DNA of 64,000 nt. Origin: Mayamaea pseudoterrestris (Eukaryota; Bacillariophyta; Bacillariophyceae; Sellaphorales; Sellaphoraceae). The notes under the pieces are model-generated. The model worked only from the letters and a program-made list of their open reading frames with translations. It was not told the origin of the DNA and did not search any database. The translations under genes were made by a program, and so were the position numbers. This document shows positions 34,301-43,496 of this stretch, piece after piece. Where the stretch lies: positions 1 through 64,000 of the forward strand of contig BROI01000026.1 in the NCBI GenBank assembly GCA_027923505.1, in the 5' to 3' direction. How positions within the stretch are numbered: the first letter of the stretch is position 1; each line of letters opens with the position of its first letter.

Positions 34301-35143
34301 ATCCTCAAGAGCGTCCACGTCGAGTGGTTCCACCGAACAAAGCTCAGGCAATGTCAATAGTTCATCCTCATCGCCGCTGCTTGGATCTTCGTCGCTCTCA
34401 TCTTGACTACTTGATATGCTTGCATTTGCAGAGTTGCTGTATAAAATATTAGTCCGTAGCAAAAAGGCTTCCTCTTGAGCGTCATAGTCACTCAACGATT
34501 CGGCACCAACAAGCTTGTCGAGTCCGTAGTAGAATGCATTGTCCACTGCATTATGAAATACATTCTGCTGCGATGACAATTGTCGCTGTCTCGTACTTGC
34601 GGAAAGCTGCTGCGACGGACTGCCCATGTTGCTATTTGCATTCGTAATCAATCGAGGCTTTTGCCGCAGCGCAGCCTGCAGCTCTCGTCGGCTCTTGCCA
34701 GGCGGACAGAGCAATAATTGCGTGCGAGCTCCTAATCTTAGAGCATTCTGCGTGCACATTAGTACAAGACGAGCTGCATGGCAAGGATTTTGATCCTGCT
34801 GCTGCGACTGAGGACTTGCATGATTACTTGCGTTACTTGCGCTGCTGTGAATTGTAGCCTCTGCGTTTGCCGCTCCGTCTTTTATTATGGCATCACTTCC
34901 AACACTCGTTTGTTCGCTACTGACGCTACTGCTTCCATACGCGACGATTGTTCCCTTGCTTCTATTCCGCTGCATTTGCGGCTTGCTGACTCGTCGGTTT
35001 GTATTGCTTGCGGCAGCCGCGTTGGTAGCAGAGGTACTGCCGCTGTTGCTTCCTCCGCTGGTACTCGCTCCGCCACCGGAGGAAGCGTTCGATTGGCTCG
35101 ACATGGGGACGACGCTGTTGCTAGCTTGTCCCAGCACAAGCAT
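31355..35143 (-). CDS. large Ser-rich protein with three FAM13-like motifs and an IQ motif
   Basis: 1262 aa without introns. The N-terminus (1-130) is Ser/Ala/Asn low complexity. Residues about 300-640 are helical and possibly folded (FFDVGPHEKAIARAYLRNEY; SGEVILLLAKLRRMAGTVRY). Residues 690-850 are Ser/Pro-rich. Three copies of a roughly 55-aa motif, L-(x)-L-x-x-[YF]-[DE]-x-x-F-x-x-x-H-x-R-x-P...Y-x-x-[YL]-K, lie near 861-915, 1057-1115 and 1195-1258. The pattern matches the C-terminal motif of FAM13A-type proteins. An IQ motif (ACRVQALFRGAYVR) follows copy 1, suggesting calmodulin binding. A small protein at 39880 carries one copy. No Rho-GAP domain is visible. Probably a cytoskeletal or signalling scaffold (inference). 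Confidence 0.82.
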   Translation of the reverse strand: MLVLGQASNSVVPMSSQSNASSGGGASTSGGSNSGSTSATNAAAASNTNRRVSKPQMQRNRSKGTIVAYGSSSVSSEQTSVGSDAIIKDGAANAEATIHSSASNASNHASPQSQQQDQNPCHAARLVLMCTQNALRLGARTQLLLCPPGKSRRELQAALRQKPRLITNANSNMGSPSQQLSASTRQRQLSSQQNVFHNAVDNAFYYGLDKLVGAESLSDYDAQEEAFLLRTNILYSNSANASISSSQDESDEDPSSGDEDELLTLPELCSVEPLDVDALEDRYYPLEPLYLSASTSMTDNANNNYNSRGAPLACSKLPFYRRKLRFFDVGPHEKAIARAYLRNEYRRSKLRATMLLTLMLRRMQLAAKQQRLQLLSDGNGLEQGMMQLSLTSAAVDDKKVATCVEPYPEAMTSSAAAALLLESMVLNPLESVEGMSKCYEGIVAVGVALLDSQSIIDPTSLDTTNHMKHRPLRSEIMAALAPLLITSLEQPSGEVILLLAKLRRMAGTVRYQRRFVQRVAPLLIRPPGAALYCVRHQNDMEAILAAAELIFDSAFDVFSKGWYERGRLLLVDKKRAKTLQSAAQQLRDLVNAEPAEGLALGLPGHRRRSLTVTAASRKVDGQREAMLAEWEVIAVDRQIRASIGSVLTMDWSRTNVHSDIPKPHNRRATSTTKRLSVVPHASTLDSPKVIPSSPRSPPRSLGFGGPSTPPPPLSYLAQQSLTIAPEAVFELSPRESAHRGGRSLSPPSQRLPHSPPPLQRASSHDETKTPMTPPRSPIVTPKSPTKTLATDFTNTNPLSPKLGKAVLAPSFLGLPAPPASTQNSPSASPVGLDAYRTSNAATTTLIQPSNRLLTSSNSERKRTVAACRALRAQIQRFEDAFKDVHGRLPKGASERAPMATTYAQYKEWKRAIRTDAACRVQALFRGAYVRLMLLRGKDPRMTRVVLGRAGRRKASDSIIMSQISLPVEIGQADDQGSSMLSPPAPPRASPVTDPNIPPGQNLPWASKIVRRRSSSDRGDASPTMSATPSGPTSPSELARTSSLTSISSNTPDFEGLELPELQGHKRDLKQQLKQYDMNFARRHGRMPVKAEKEPIRHLYEAYNLLKSKITLMESEGRHSRDVGIVAPLSPLQMSPTPPAPFLPQRLSPTSGSENSGSDDSAAARVMPVPTPRSRRKLPVAGSPPMSTRSQPASAPAGQDLASLKTEKSQLHQMLRSYEKDFFREHNRQVSSYTDIQPVANQYRRYKDIKKAIASLQGQGETA

Positions 35144-36216
35144 GGTACGCCCTCAATGGTAGACGGACTGTATAGTGTTGCTGCTGCTGAGTCTGCTGCT
35201 TGCTAGGGAGGTGATGCGCGCGAGGGTGGTGGAAGCGCGGTTCGCCGTTGCGTCGCAAGACTACCCTGCGAGAAAGTACTCTTCAGGCCACACTACGCTG
35301 CTCGCTCAAAAAGGCAATATAAGAAGCTGCGTGGAACCAGTCATTGACTATTGCCTCGTCTCAGACACGCGATTACGTTCATCGCGCCGGCCGCGCCACG
35401 GAATTCCGAACGAACTCCGAAATCAAGCGTCTTCGTCCCGCTGAAAAAATGACCATGGGACAATTTCCTTCATAGCTGGCAGCAGTCATGTCGTCAATGA
35501 AAGTCTTCGGAGAAAACATAAGCTGCAACATACTTTTGCGCTGGGGAAAGGTCGAAGTTTCGATGTTTCGAATATGACTAACTCTCAGCGAAGCTGCCAA
35601 GTACCCGTAGATTGCACGCTACTAATGGCGCGAGGAAACTACCGGTAGGTATGCTATTGCCTACCTACTCCTGTAGTAGCTTTGTATGGCATTGAACGCG
35701 GAAGTTTGTATCCACAGATGATCCCATTGTAACTGTCTGACATTCGCGAGGCGACAAAAATGACTCGAAAACTTTTTTTGCTTTGAATAGCACCTCCTTG
35801 TAGTCTTTTGGAACGAACTACTCTGAAAACCCAACCTTTGTATACACAGTCAGCCGACGCTGTTGCTGTTCTGGCAATTTACTCTTGATCGCAGGCACAA
35901 GAAGGCGATGCGATCAAGAATTGCGACAAGAGGATTCTTGTGCAATGAGCAGTAAATACCAGTATGACTGAACTTTTAGTGCCGCTTTCTTATCGGACCT
36001 ACTTTAGCGTCAATCGACTTACCGGTTTTACTAAACCGCCGCACCGCCGCACGATGAACCAGCGGCTCTCCATGGTCCGTCACGTCCGTGGTGTTTTGCG
36101 ACTTGCCGCTCTCGTGTCCTCGTATTGCAGTGCATCCGTCCAGTGCAGTCAGTCGTCGTAGTCGTTGATACATACAATCACTTTACAATACCTGTCGACT
36201 CTCCATTAGTAGCATC
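35144..36216. promoter_or_regulatory. divergent intergenic region between FAM13-motif gene and eL6
   Basis: About 1.07 kb. A short inverted repeat with GGTAGG and CCTACC arms lies near 35644-35666. No frame with protein-like composition was found. The last 100 bp should hold the eL6 promoter and leader. Confidence 0.4.
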
Positions 36217-36931
36217 ATGACTGTATCAGTAAGTCGTAGTCAAGCTTACTGCAACATGCATGCAAGCAGAGGAATGAAACGGCAGATGAAAGGATGAGCA
36301 CTCGTTCCGACTTGGCTGCCGAGGAATTTCACGGGCCTCTGCCGTAACTTCGTGGCTTACAATAAGTTCTCACCCTCTTTTTCTCTTCTGCTGTGCTCTA
36401 CAGAAAACTCCCCGATATTATCCTGCCGAGGACATTAAACCGGCGAAAAAGACACACTTGGTCAAGCAGAATCCTCCCCGACTTCGCAAGTCCATCACAC
36501 CCGGGACTGTTTTGATCATTCTCGCCGGAAGATTTCGAGGAAAGCGCGTCGTCTTTTTGAAGGCTTTGGAGAGTGGCTTGCTGCTTGTAAGTGGTCCATT
36601 CAAAATCAATGGCGTCCCTCTCCGACGTGTCAATCAAGCCTACGTGATTGCAACCTCAACGACTGTGGACGTGAGTGGAGTGAATGTCAAGCACATTGAC
36701 GATGTTTACTTTGGACGCAGCAAGGATCCATCCAAGGCGGAAGGCGAAGATGTTTTCTTTGAGGGCGATGCACCAAAGGCAGCCATTGTCAGTGACGAGC
36801 GCAAGGAGGACCAAAAGAAGGTTGATGAAGTCTTGCTAAAGGCAGTCGCTGCCGTTCCCATGCTGGAAGGTTACTTGGCGGCGCACTTTACCCTCACATC
36901 GAATGACAAACCACACTTGATGAAGTTTTAA
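36217..36931 (+). CDS. RPL6: 60S ribosomal protein eL6
   Basis: Two exons: 36217-36228 (ATG ACT GTA TCA, MTVS) and 36404-36931, giving 179 aa. The intron (36229-36403, 175 bp) has donor GTAAGT and acceptor CTACAG after a pyrimidine tract, in phase 0. The mature start MTVSKTPRYYPAEDIKPAKK fits the eukaryotic eL6 N-terminus. SITPGTVLIILAGRFRGKR and VVFLKALESGLLLVSGPFKI are the diagnostic eL6 core. Component of the large cytosolic ribosomal subunit. An intron a few codons after the start is common in diatom ribosomal-protein genes. Without exon 1 the frame has only a TTG start, which supports the model. Confidence 0.96.
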
Positions 36932-37211
36932 ATTAATGCAAGACTATCATATATGAATCAACTTGGTCCTAGGCTTTGCTTGTGTAGCGTATAATATTGG
37001 CAGTGAAGTCAGCTTACGCAGTAATATCCACTATTGCTTTTCCATGCAAGTAAGCAAGCGCTTCTATAGAGCGTTATCCGAGTAAACAACTATCTATGAA
37101 CAGTGAATCAGAGTATGTACAGTACCCGCAGTGGGTAGTTCTATAATGCGTGCAAATCTATGTGTATGTACAAAAACCGGTGGGTTCCTGCTTATGAACA
37201 ACTGCAATCGT
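36932..37211. other. short convergent intergenic region
   Basis: 280 bp between the eL6 and MFS stop codons. Nothing recognised. Confidence 0.4.
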
Positions 37212-39155
37212 TCAAGCAAAGATTATCGTTTCATAGGAACCCTTGTGTCGAGGTCGACAGAAGAAATGCTCCATAAACTCCACCATGAGCAGCGAAGACG
37301 GTATCATGAGCAACGCCACTGCGGCCCAACCATAGGCCCACCCTCCACCCTCCGGATTGCCGTGAGACACTACATGGCCAACAATGTGCCACAATATCGA
37401 CGCGACACCGTATGCAAAACCATCCGTGTAGGCAGAAAAGAGTCCCTTATCCCTACCAAAGGTTGCGCCGACGAGGCTTGGAATGTGGTAAAATTGAACG
37501 GCAATTCCAAAGCCAGCCGCAACAACGGCAAGGGTTTGAAAGACTGTCACCATGCCAGGCTCGTTCAACACTCGCCTCACAGCAGGAATCGCCAACAGCG
37601 CCAAGACATAGCAAGCAACAATCGTGACGAGATACAATTTCGACACGAGCCACTTTCGCTGGCGCTCGGTTCGTCGGGCAAACATGCTGCCCGCCACCAC
37701 GAGACCGACCAAGGTTCCTACCGATAGACAAACGGCCAATCCTGAGGCTCGAGATTCCGATAATGTTGCGGTGCTCGTGTCGGCCAAGTAGGTGCCCAAT
37801 ATGCGTTCCGATGATCGTACGACGGATGACCCAGTGTGCGCCAGCGCAACACTCCAAAATGTGCCACTTCGAAGCAGGTGCTTGACCGAAGGCACGACGT
37901 TGCTGCGGACGATGAACCAAAGTAAGCCGATTGCAAGACTGAGGTTCATGGTTGGTTGGTGCGGCATTTGTTGCTGTTGCTTTGCATACGCGTCGCCGAG
38001 GGCCTGCTCTCGCTGACGTTGCCGACCATGATAGTATTCTGGAAACCACTTGGCGAGTAGCTCCGGATCAACAGGATTCTGCGGCTCATCCTGCGCAATT
38101 GGAGAATCTTGAATGTATAGGTAAACGACCGATGTACCTACAGCTGCCATCCAGGCTCCGATCAGTGCCATGACACGCCAATGTAAATTGTAGCTGCGCA
38201 GCAGCATGGAACTGACTGGAATGCCAACGAGCGAACCCAGTCGCGACGCCAAACTCGTCACGTAGATGGCGCCCTCATAGTTGCTGTTGCTACTTGTAGA
38301 CATACCGTGTACATCGTTTCGAAATGATTGATTGCGACGATTCTGATTGTTTCGTTTGCCAGTCTTTCGCATGTAATGCGTCGCCAAAATGATAATGCAG
38401 CAGGGCCACTGCACGCTGCTTGTAAACTCGACTAGAAAGCAAGCAGCCAATGCTTGCGACGGATTCTGTGCGCATGCCAGTCCCAGCAGTGATACTGCGA
38501 GTAGTGCATTGTAAATGAGCGTTGTCTTGCGGGCACCCACCAAGTCACCGACGGGTCCATTCAAAATTTTACCAAAGGCAGTTCCAAGCACGGCAGCCGA
38601 CGCGGCCTGCGGCGCGAAACTAGTTGATTCGGTTGAGAATTGTGACAAGACTGGAACCAAGGCGACGGGAACGACTGAGGCAAGGCTTGATAGAAAGAGT
38701 GCACCAAAGAGTGAAAGGTTGAGTGCGTTCAAGTGTTTTGTCCACGTAATGCTCCCTGTTGATGTAGATGACAAAAGATAGGAATCGATCAGTATTTCAT
38801 CCAAAACATCTTCGTCATCTCCATCGATATCCGCTTGATTGTCGTCGTCTGAGTCGTAGAGAAAGCCAAAGAAAAAGTGCGAGAGGGATCCCTTGTGCGG
38901 CGCAGCATCGTCATCGTCGTCGTTATTGGTTTCGTCAATCTTGATGCGTCGGCGCGCTCCAGCATCCGAGAATGAAATGAGATCCTCGTCATCGACGTCA
39001 TTGCAATCTGCATAGTCTCGTCTCTGCTGTACGTATCGCTGCCGGGCCGCTGATGATTGCATGTTTAGCGAGGATTGCAAGTGATCATTGTCTTCGCCAT
39101 GATGGTCCCCAAACAAGACATTTCTGGGAGACCAGAGTTGCCTCATCCGCTTCAT
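37212..39155 (-). CDS. major facilitator superfamily transporter
   Basis: 647 aa. The N-terminus (1-155) is hydrophilic with acidic runs (DDDDD; DSDDDNQADIDGDDED). It is followed by about 12 membrane helices starting at LNLSLFGALFLSSLASVVPV. The loop GPVGDLVGARKTTLIYN between helices 2 and 3 corresponds to MFS motif A (G-x-x-x-D-x-x-G-x-[RK]). A long central loop rich in Gln/Arg separates the two six-helix halves (GRQRQREQALGDAYAKQQQQ). The overall shape resembles the organophosphate/sugar-phosphate antiporter class of MFS, but the substrate cannot be read from sequence. No clear signal peptide, so plasma or endomembrane location is likely. The acidic N-terminal extension is longer than in typical members. 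Confidence 0.9.
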   Translation of the reverse strand: MKRMRQLWSPRNVLFGDHHGEDNDHLQSSLNMQSSAARQRYVQQRRDYADCNDVDDEDLISFSDAGARRRIKIDETNNDDDDDAAPHKGSLSHFFFGFLYDSDDDNQADIDGDDEDVLDEILIDSYLLSSTSTGSITWTKHLNALNLSLFGALFLSSLASVVPVALVPVLSQFSTESTSFAPQAASAAVLGTAFGKILNGPVGDLVGARKTTLIYNALLAVSLLGLACAQNPSQALAACFLVEFTSSVQWPCCIIILATHYMRKTGKRNNQNRRNQSFRNDVHGMSTSSNSNYEGAIYVTSLASRLGSLVGIPVSSMLLRSYNLHWRVMALIGAWMAAVGTSVVYLYIQDSPIAQDEPQNPVDPELLAKWFPEYYHGRQRQREQALGDAYAKQQQQMPHQPTMNLSLAIGLLWFIVRSNVVPSVKHLLRSGTFWSVALAHTGSSVVRSSERILGTYLADTSTATLSESRASGLAVCLSVGTLVGLVVAGSMFARRTERQRKWLVSKLYLVTIVACYVLALLAIPAVRRVLNEPGMVTVFQTLAVVAAGFGIAVQFYHIPSLVGATFGRDKGLFSAYTDGFAYGVASILWHIVGHVVSHGNPEGGGWAYGWAAVALLMIPSSLLMVEFMEHFFCRPRHKGSYETIIFA

Positions 39156-39879
39156 TGATATTTATCGTTACATTCGTTCTCTAGTCTAGTATATTTCATC
39201 TTCCGTTTATATAATCATTGCGTTGTGCAGCTCCTCATACGATGCATACGACGCTTTTGTCATGGTCAAAATCGACGAGGATGTTTCTTTTTCTGTCCGG
39301 TACTCAAGCACCAATGAGACAAGATGTTTCGATGCGGCTCTTTTTGTTCTATCAGTCACAGTGCCAAAAACTTTGATTTTCAATGTACTCTCCCGGTCAC
39401 AGTGCCAAAAACTTTGATTTTTTCTTTCGGTCACTGTGCCAAAAACTTTGATTTTCAAAGTTTTTGGCACTACTGTTTAGCCCACACTGCCAGAAACTAT
39501 GATTTATCAAAAACGTCGGAACGGCCGACGCATCGCGTTCATTTTCGTCACCACTCGACAATTCGGACCGCCAAGGCATTGACTTCAGGGAGCAATTGTT
39601 TTCGCCGACCGTATTTGCTTGCGAAAAACAAGTAGTTTATGCAAGGACACGATCTCTCGGAGTGGAAAGGTTGGATAAACAAGCTGAATTGTACCGAACA
39701 GCAAACCGCACCGACACGGGAGTGTCATTGTTGACGCATTTTCCTCGCTTCAAAACTCGAACGAGGATGGCCATGGACTGAAAGAGTCACGATGCGCGCT
39801 TCAAGCGAAGGTTATCGTTTTATAAAACGAAAGGATGCCTTTTGAAGCACCGTCAATACCTTAATTCTAAAGCATATAA
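39156..39879. promoter_or_regulatory. divergent intergenic region between MFS and small FAM13-motif gene
   Basis: 724 bp shared 5' flank. It holds the triplicated motif and hairpin described separately and a 16-bp perfect palindrome TCGTTTTATAAAACGA (39815-39830) containing TATAAAA, about 50 bp upstream of the ATG at 39880 and thus a candidate TATA box. Confidence 0.45.
39355..39500. repeat. three to four direct copies of a 25-bp motif ending in a 16-bp-arm hairpin
   Basis: Copies of GTCACAGTGCCAAAAACTTT plus a GATTT tail start at 39355 and 39396, with a variant (GTCACTG) at 39430 and a degenerate copy near 39485. The third copy runs into its own inverse: 39436-39470 is a perfect hairpin with 16-bp arms (GTGCCAAAAACTTTGA) and a TTT loop. 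Confidence 0.9.
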
Positions 39880-40614
39880 ATGGGAGCCAGTTGCGGAAAG
39901 TTTGGGCATGGATACATCCATGCGGAGGCAACACTCAGTGACGAAGGAACCGTCCGCGTCTCCAACACGTCAATGAGGAAGCCTACGACTTCATCAATCG
40001 TCGGTGCAGGCCAGTATCTCACGAATGAGAAGGATGAGCATACAACTTTATTGCCACCATCACCAGGATGGATATGGTGGGCGGCCTTGCAAACCAAGGC
40101 TATAAACCCTTGGCTAGTCAAGGCAATGAATTCAACTTCCATGACATCGCCTTTGGTGTGGCTCGGCGACATGGGGCGCAAAAACGCAGAGAAGAATGCC
40201 GACGCAGTTGTATCGCATGTCACGCAATCGAAATCGACAACTGGAACGGCTTCCCGCATTTCGAGAGTGAAGCCTACAAGTTGCAATACAGAACCGGCAG
40301 CATTCAAATCGCCAGTTAATGAGCCATTAGACGTGACTGCTGTCGCCGCAATGTGGACTAGTGGAATTGACGAGTTGGAACTAAATGAGCTTTTTCGGCG
40401 CAAGGACCTTTTGAAGCGTAAGCTGAAAAATTTTGATCGCAGGTTTGCCCAGCAGCGCGGCCGACCAACAGTGCAAGCCGACCGCGAGCCCTTGCGACCA
40501 ATGTACAAGGCGTATCAAGCGCTTCGCGAGCGTATTTATGTATTAGTAGCGAGTGATCCAGCTCGGTGTGGACAAGTTGCGGTCAAAGCGAAGAAGGGAT
40601 CACTCGTGACGTAG
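39880..40614 (+). CDS. small protein with one FAM13-like motif
   Basis: 244 aa, no intron needed. Residues 1-165 have no recognised domain. Near residues 170-225 the block ELNELFRRKDLLKRKLKNFD followed by RRFAQQRGRP and REPLRPMYKAYQALRERI is one copy of the FAM13-like motif, closest to copy 2 of the 1262-aa protein encoded at 31355-35143. The upstream palindromic TATAAAA (39815-39830) suits transcription from here. Possibly a stand-alone partner or a shortened paralogue of the large protein. Function unknown. Confidence 0.65.
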   Translation: MGASCGKFGHGYIHAEATLSDEGTVRVSNTSMRKPTTSSIVGAGQYLTNEKDEHTTLLPPSPGWIWWAALQTKAINPWLVKAMNSTSMTSPLVWLGDMGRKNAEKNADAVVSHVTQSKSTTGTASRISRVKPTSCNTEPAAFKSPVNEPLDVTAVAAMWTSGIDELELNELFRRKDLLKRKLKNFDRRFAQQRGRPTVQADREPLRPMYKAYQALRERIYVLVASDPARCGQVAVKAKKGSLVT

Positions 40615-40930
40615 AGTACGACTACGAGATCTGACAGCAAAGCATTAATTAAGCAGCTCAGTATCGAGTCTTTATAATCACAGCGTGCAGCGACTTGAGA
40701 TTGGTTGACTATTGTAAACATTGGATGTAAGCCCACGAAAGCGCCTATGGCATGCATACTCGAGTACAAAAATTGGCGCTCTGAGTTAGAGAAGCAACGA
40801 CAATAAATCCTAGTAAACATATTGCAGTCAAGTAATGATAGTAAATAAAGAATAGTTTAAGTCGTGCTACACAAAATATCGAAGGTGATACTGCGGCCTA
40901 TCGCTGCCGGAATGAATCGTCGTTCCATGC
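40615..40930. other. convergent intergenic region
   Basis: 316 bp between stop codons. Nothing recognised. Confidence 0.4.
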
Positions 40931-42286
40931 TTACGCCAAAGCGCCCGACATGGCAAGGTCAGTCTTGCCTCCCTTGATCAGCTTCGAGTGAAGCATGGCA
41001 GCGTAGATGGAAAGGCCAACAGTTCCAAGAACGAAAAAGACCAAGGCAAACTTTTGTCCGCCAGTAGTTGAGACGCCGCCTCCGACAGAGCTTGATGCAC
41101 CCGAAACGATAATCTCACCCTCCTCGTCATACGTTCCACTCTTGAGCGACTGCATGTAATCGCAGACAACAGTCTCTTGGGACAATTGGTTCTCATAGCC
41201 AGAGTACGATGAGTATCCATTGTCAAATCCGTGAGTCTTTTCGCACTTGGCTGCCTCCTCGTACAAGTTCTCGCAAAGTTCAATGACAGCATCGGCATCG
41301 GCATTGTCATTGGCGGCGCGGTCATCGTCCACTTGCTCCTGGGGCTCGGCGCACGAAATGCAAGTATCTGTGTATGTGTTCTTGAGCAGAGCATGCGAAA
41401 GCTTCATTTGGACGCCATCGCCGTCGACGAGGTAGTCGTCAACCTCCTTGGTAGAGTCAAGCAAGAGGCAGTTCTCGTCCGTGAACACACCAATCTTGAC
41501 CTTGGTACCAGAGCTAGCGCACATTGGTCCAGCGTACAGGCCAGCCTTGCCGTCGTCCTCGGGATCGTAAATCATCTCGCACTCCAAAAACTTGGTAGCG
41601 TCAAGGTATCCGTTGGCTTCCATATTGTTGATCTTTTGGCACTCGTCGTAACAAGTGCTGCAGTCCAAAGTTCCATAGTACTGCTGTTCGCCAAGCTTAC
41701 GGCGGCGGCGTCCACCATCCTGGTTGTCGCCTTCACCGTCCTGCTGGTCCTCCTGTCCATCCTCCTGTTGCTGCTCCTCCTGTTGCTGGTCCTGCTGCTG
41801 CGCATCATCGCCAGCTTCCTGAGCCGCCGCGGCATCATCGCCAGCACACTCCTCGCAAGCCTTGCACATGGCCTCCTGCTGGTTCTGATAGTACTCGACA
41901 GTGGTTTGCAAATACGTATCCAAGTCAATCAAGTACTCGCCGTAATTGTAGTTGCAACTACTGCACGAGTCGGGGCAGAGGCGGAAAATTACGAATCGCT
42001 TCGTTGCCAAAACCGTAGAAGAATCCTCGTCCTGCGCAAGATCATCGTCATAGGCCTTGACAAACTGGCACTTTTCAAACTTGACACTGTACTTGCTAAT
42101 GTCGACTTGGTAGTCATCGTCTCCATTTTGGTCGAGGCGACGGCCTAGTTGCGAGTTTTCAGTGGGTTGGGCACCGCGGACAAGCTTTGACAAGTAGGCA
42201 GACTTGGAGTTGCGTGCCGTTTGGGCGCGCTCGAATGGATTGGCCGATGCCAAGCCGAGCAGGGAGAGTGCTGCAATAACCTTCAT
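40931..42286 (-). CDS. 18-cysteine type I membrane protein, paralogue 2 (Gln/Asp-rich insert)
   Basis: 451 aa. The ATG at 42286 begins a signal peptide (MKVIAALSLLGLASA). It is followed by LGRRLDQNGDDDYQVDISKY and KRFVIFRLCPDSCSSC. A long Gln/Glu/Asp-rich insert (residues about 165-205, QQQDQQQEEQQQEDGQ) is absent from the other two copies and ends in GGRRRRKLG. Eighteen Cys are retained in the same order, although local spacing differs around MCKACEEC and LDCSTCYDEC. A C-terminal helix (FALVFFVLGTVGLSIYAAML) anchors it. The gene is head-to-head with paralogue 3 across 1.2 kb. Extracellular or luminal role inferred, function unknown. This is the most diverged of the three. Confidence 0.88.
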   Translation of the reverse strand: MKVIAALSLLGLASANPFERAQTARNSKSAYLSKLVRGAQPTENSQLGRRLDQNGDDDYQVDISKYSVKFEKCQFVKAYDDDLAQDEDSSTVLATKRFVIFRLCPDSCSSCNYNYGEYLIDLDTYLQTTVEYYQNQQEAMCKACEECAGDDAAAAQEAGDDAQQQDQQQEEQQQEDGQEDQQDGEGDNQDGGRRRRKLGEQQYYGTLDCSTCYDECQKINNMEANGYLDATKFLECEMIYDPEDDGKAGLYAGPMCASSGTKVKIGVFTDENCLLLDSTKEVDDYLVDGDGVQMKLSHALLKNTYTDTCISCAEPQEQVDDDRAANDNADADAVIELCENLYEEAAKCEKTHGFDNGYSSYSGYENQLSQETVVCDYMQSLKSGTYDEEGEIIVSGASSSVGGGVSTTGGQKFALVFFVLGTVGLSIYAAMLHSKLIKGGKTDLAMSGALA

Positions 42287-43496
42287 TGTAATGAGTAGCA
42301 ATCGAGTACAAATCTGTAAGTGACGAAAAGGAGGAGTAGACTTGAGTGAGAATGGAACAAGCAACGATGAAAGTAGACTGTTTGGATTTTCAACGCTTCA
42401 ATCGCTCGCAAAACGGCTCTGTCACACATGCAAGTCGCTCCATGGATCCTTGAGATGGTCGAGGAAGCGCTCGTCCGGGAGCAAGGGTCGCAACCACTGC
42501 GCAAGCAGCAGAGTCCCTAGCGAACGCAAGCATCTAGTCATGAACGACTCGATACGACAGACATTTTGCATCGGAGTCGCCGCTGGCAGCATGTGATCGA
42601 GGCAAGCAACGGATCGTGCCGAAGCAATGACTCGAGTCGACCTCGCTCGGTCCTAGCTGCATCGTTCGACTAGTAGCTAGTCTCCCTTCGTCTTCTTCTT
42701 GTCTCTACTTCGTCATATAGAAAGCAGTCATGCTGATTTGATATATCTCACCTTCTATTTGCTGTCAGATATGATCCTTGTGCAATGGTAAAGAAGTGGC
42801 GGCGGCAACGAAAGTGTACGGCTGTTGCACGTCGGCAGGGCTTCGCCGATTGGACGCACTTTGGCGGATATACGGTATTCAGTCACCAATATACGTATAC
42901 ACTACACTCGGCTGGCATTGGAGACGTTGGAACTGTCCAACAGGCTTTCACTGTAGCATGCAAACAGCTAAATAAATCAACAATTGTATTACGCGCAGGC
43001 CGGGCTCCCTAGTTACCGTTGCGGAACGACCCATCGCCGACGCCCTACTCTTTGGGTGAGAATCAAAATAGATGCATCGGCTGGCGCGTCGGCGACACAC
43101 TTTCGCTATGTAAATTGGAGAGCGGGGTGAGATTCATCGCTGGCACCGCAAGGAGTGTGGAACACCGCGTGGGGCTGCGGCTTGTTCGAAAATCCACAAT
43201 CGACTTGTTCCTTGGGACAGCTACTTGTAGACTAAGATTCCGCTGGTGTCTCTCTGTGTAAGTCTTGGTCATGGACATGTAGTATTGTTATGTTCCCAAT
43301 CATTGAATGGTTTAGGAACGGACTTTTGTTCGAGGGATGATGGAAGCCGACTGATCGAAAGGGAATGGCTGCACCTCCGTTGGATTTTGGAGTGCAACGC
43401 TTGATAGGCAATAGATGAAGGTTTCTGTCGTGGTTCGACGTAGTCTTCTCTAACATTTTGTTACTTCTCGACTTGATAATTCGCAGTACATCAATC
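42287..43496. promoter_or_regulatory. divergent intergenic region between Cys-rich paralogues 2 and 3
   Basis: 1.2 kb shared 5' flank. Short open stretches (e.g. 42785-43012) lack domain-like composition. No tRNA-like or repeat structure was found by eye. Confidence 0.4.

Noticed and set aside
36458-36931. eL6 beginning at the TTG at 36458
   Set aside because: The true N-terminus is encoded upstream in the same exon and a short first exon with canonical splice sites.
41231-42148. 305-codon hydrophobic plus-strand frame
   Set aside because: Antisense of Cys-rich paralogue 2; the hydrophobicity comes from its Gln/Asp codons read backwards.
42785-43012. Small basic frame between the Cys-rich paralogues
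   Set aside because: No initiation context, domain or repeat support.
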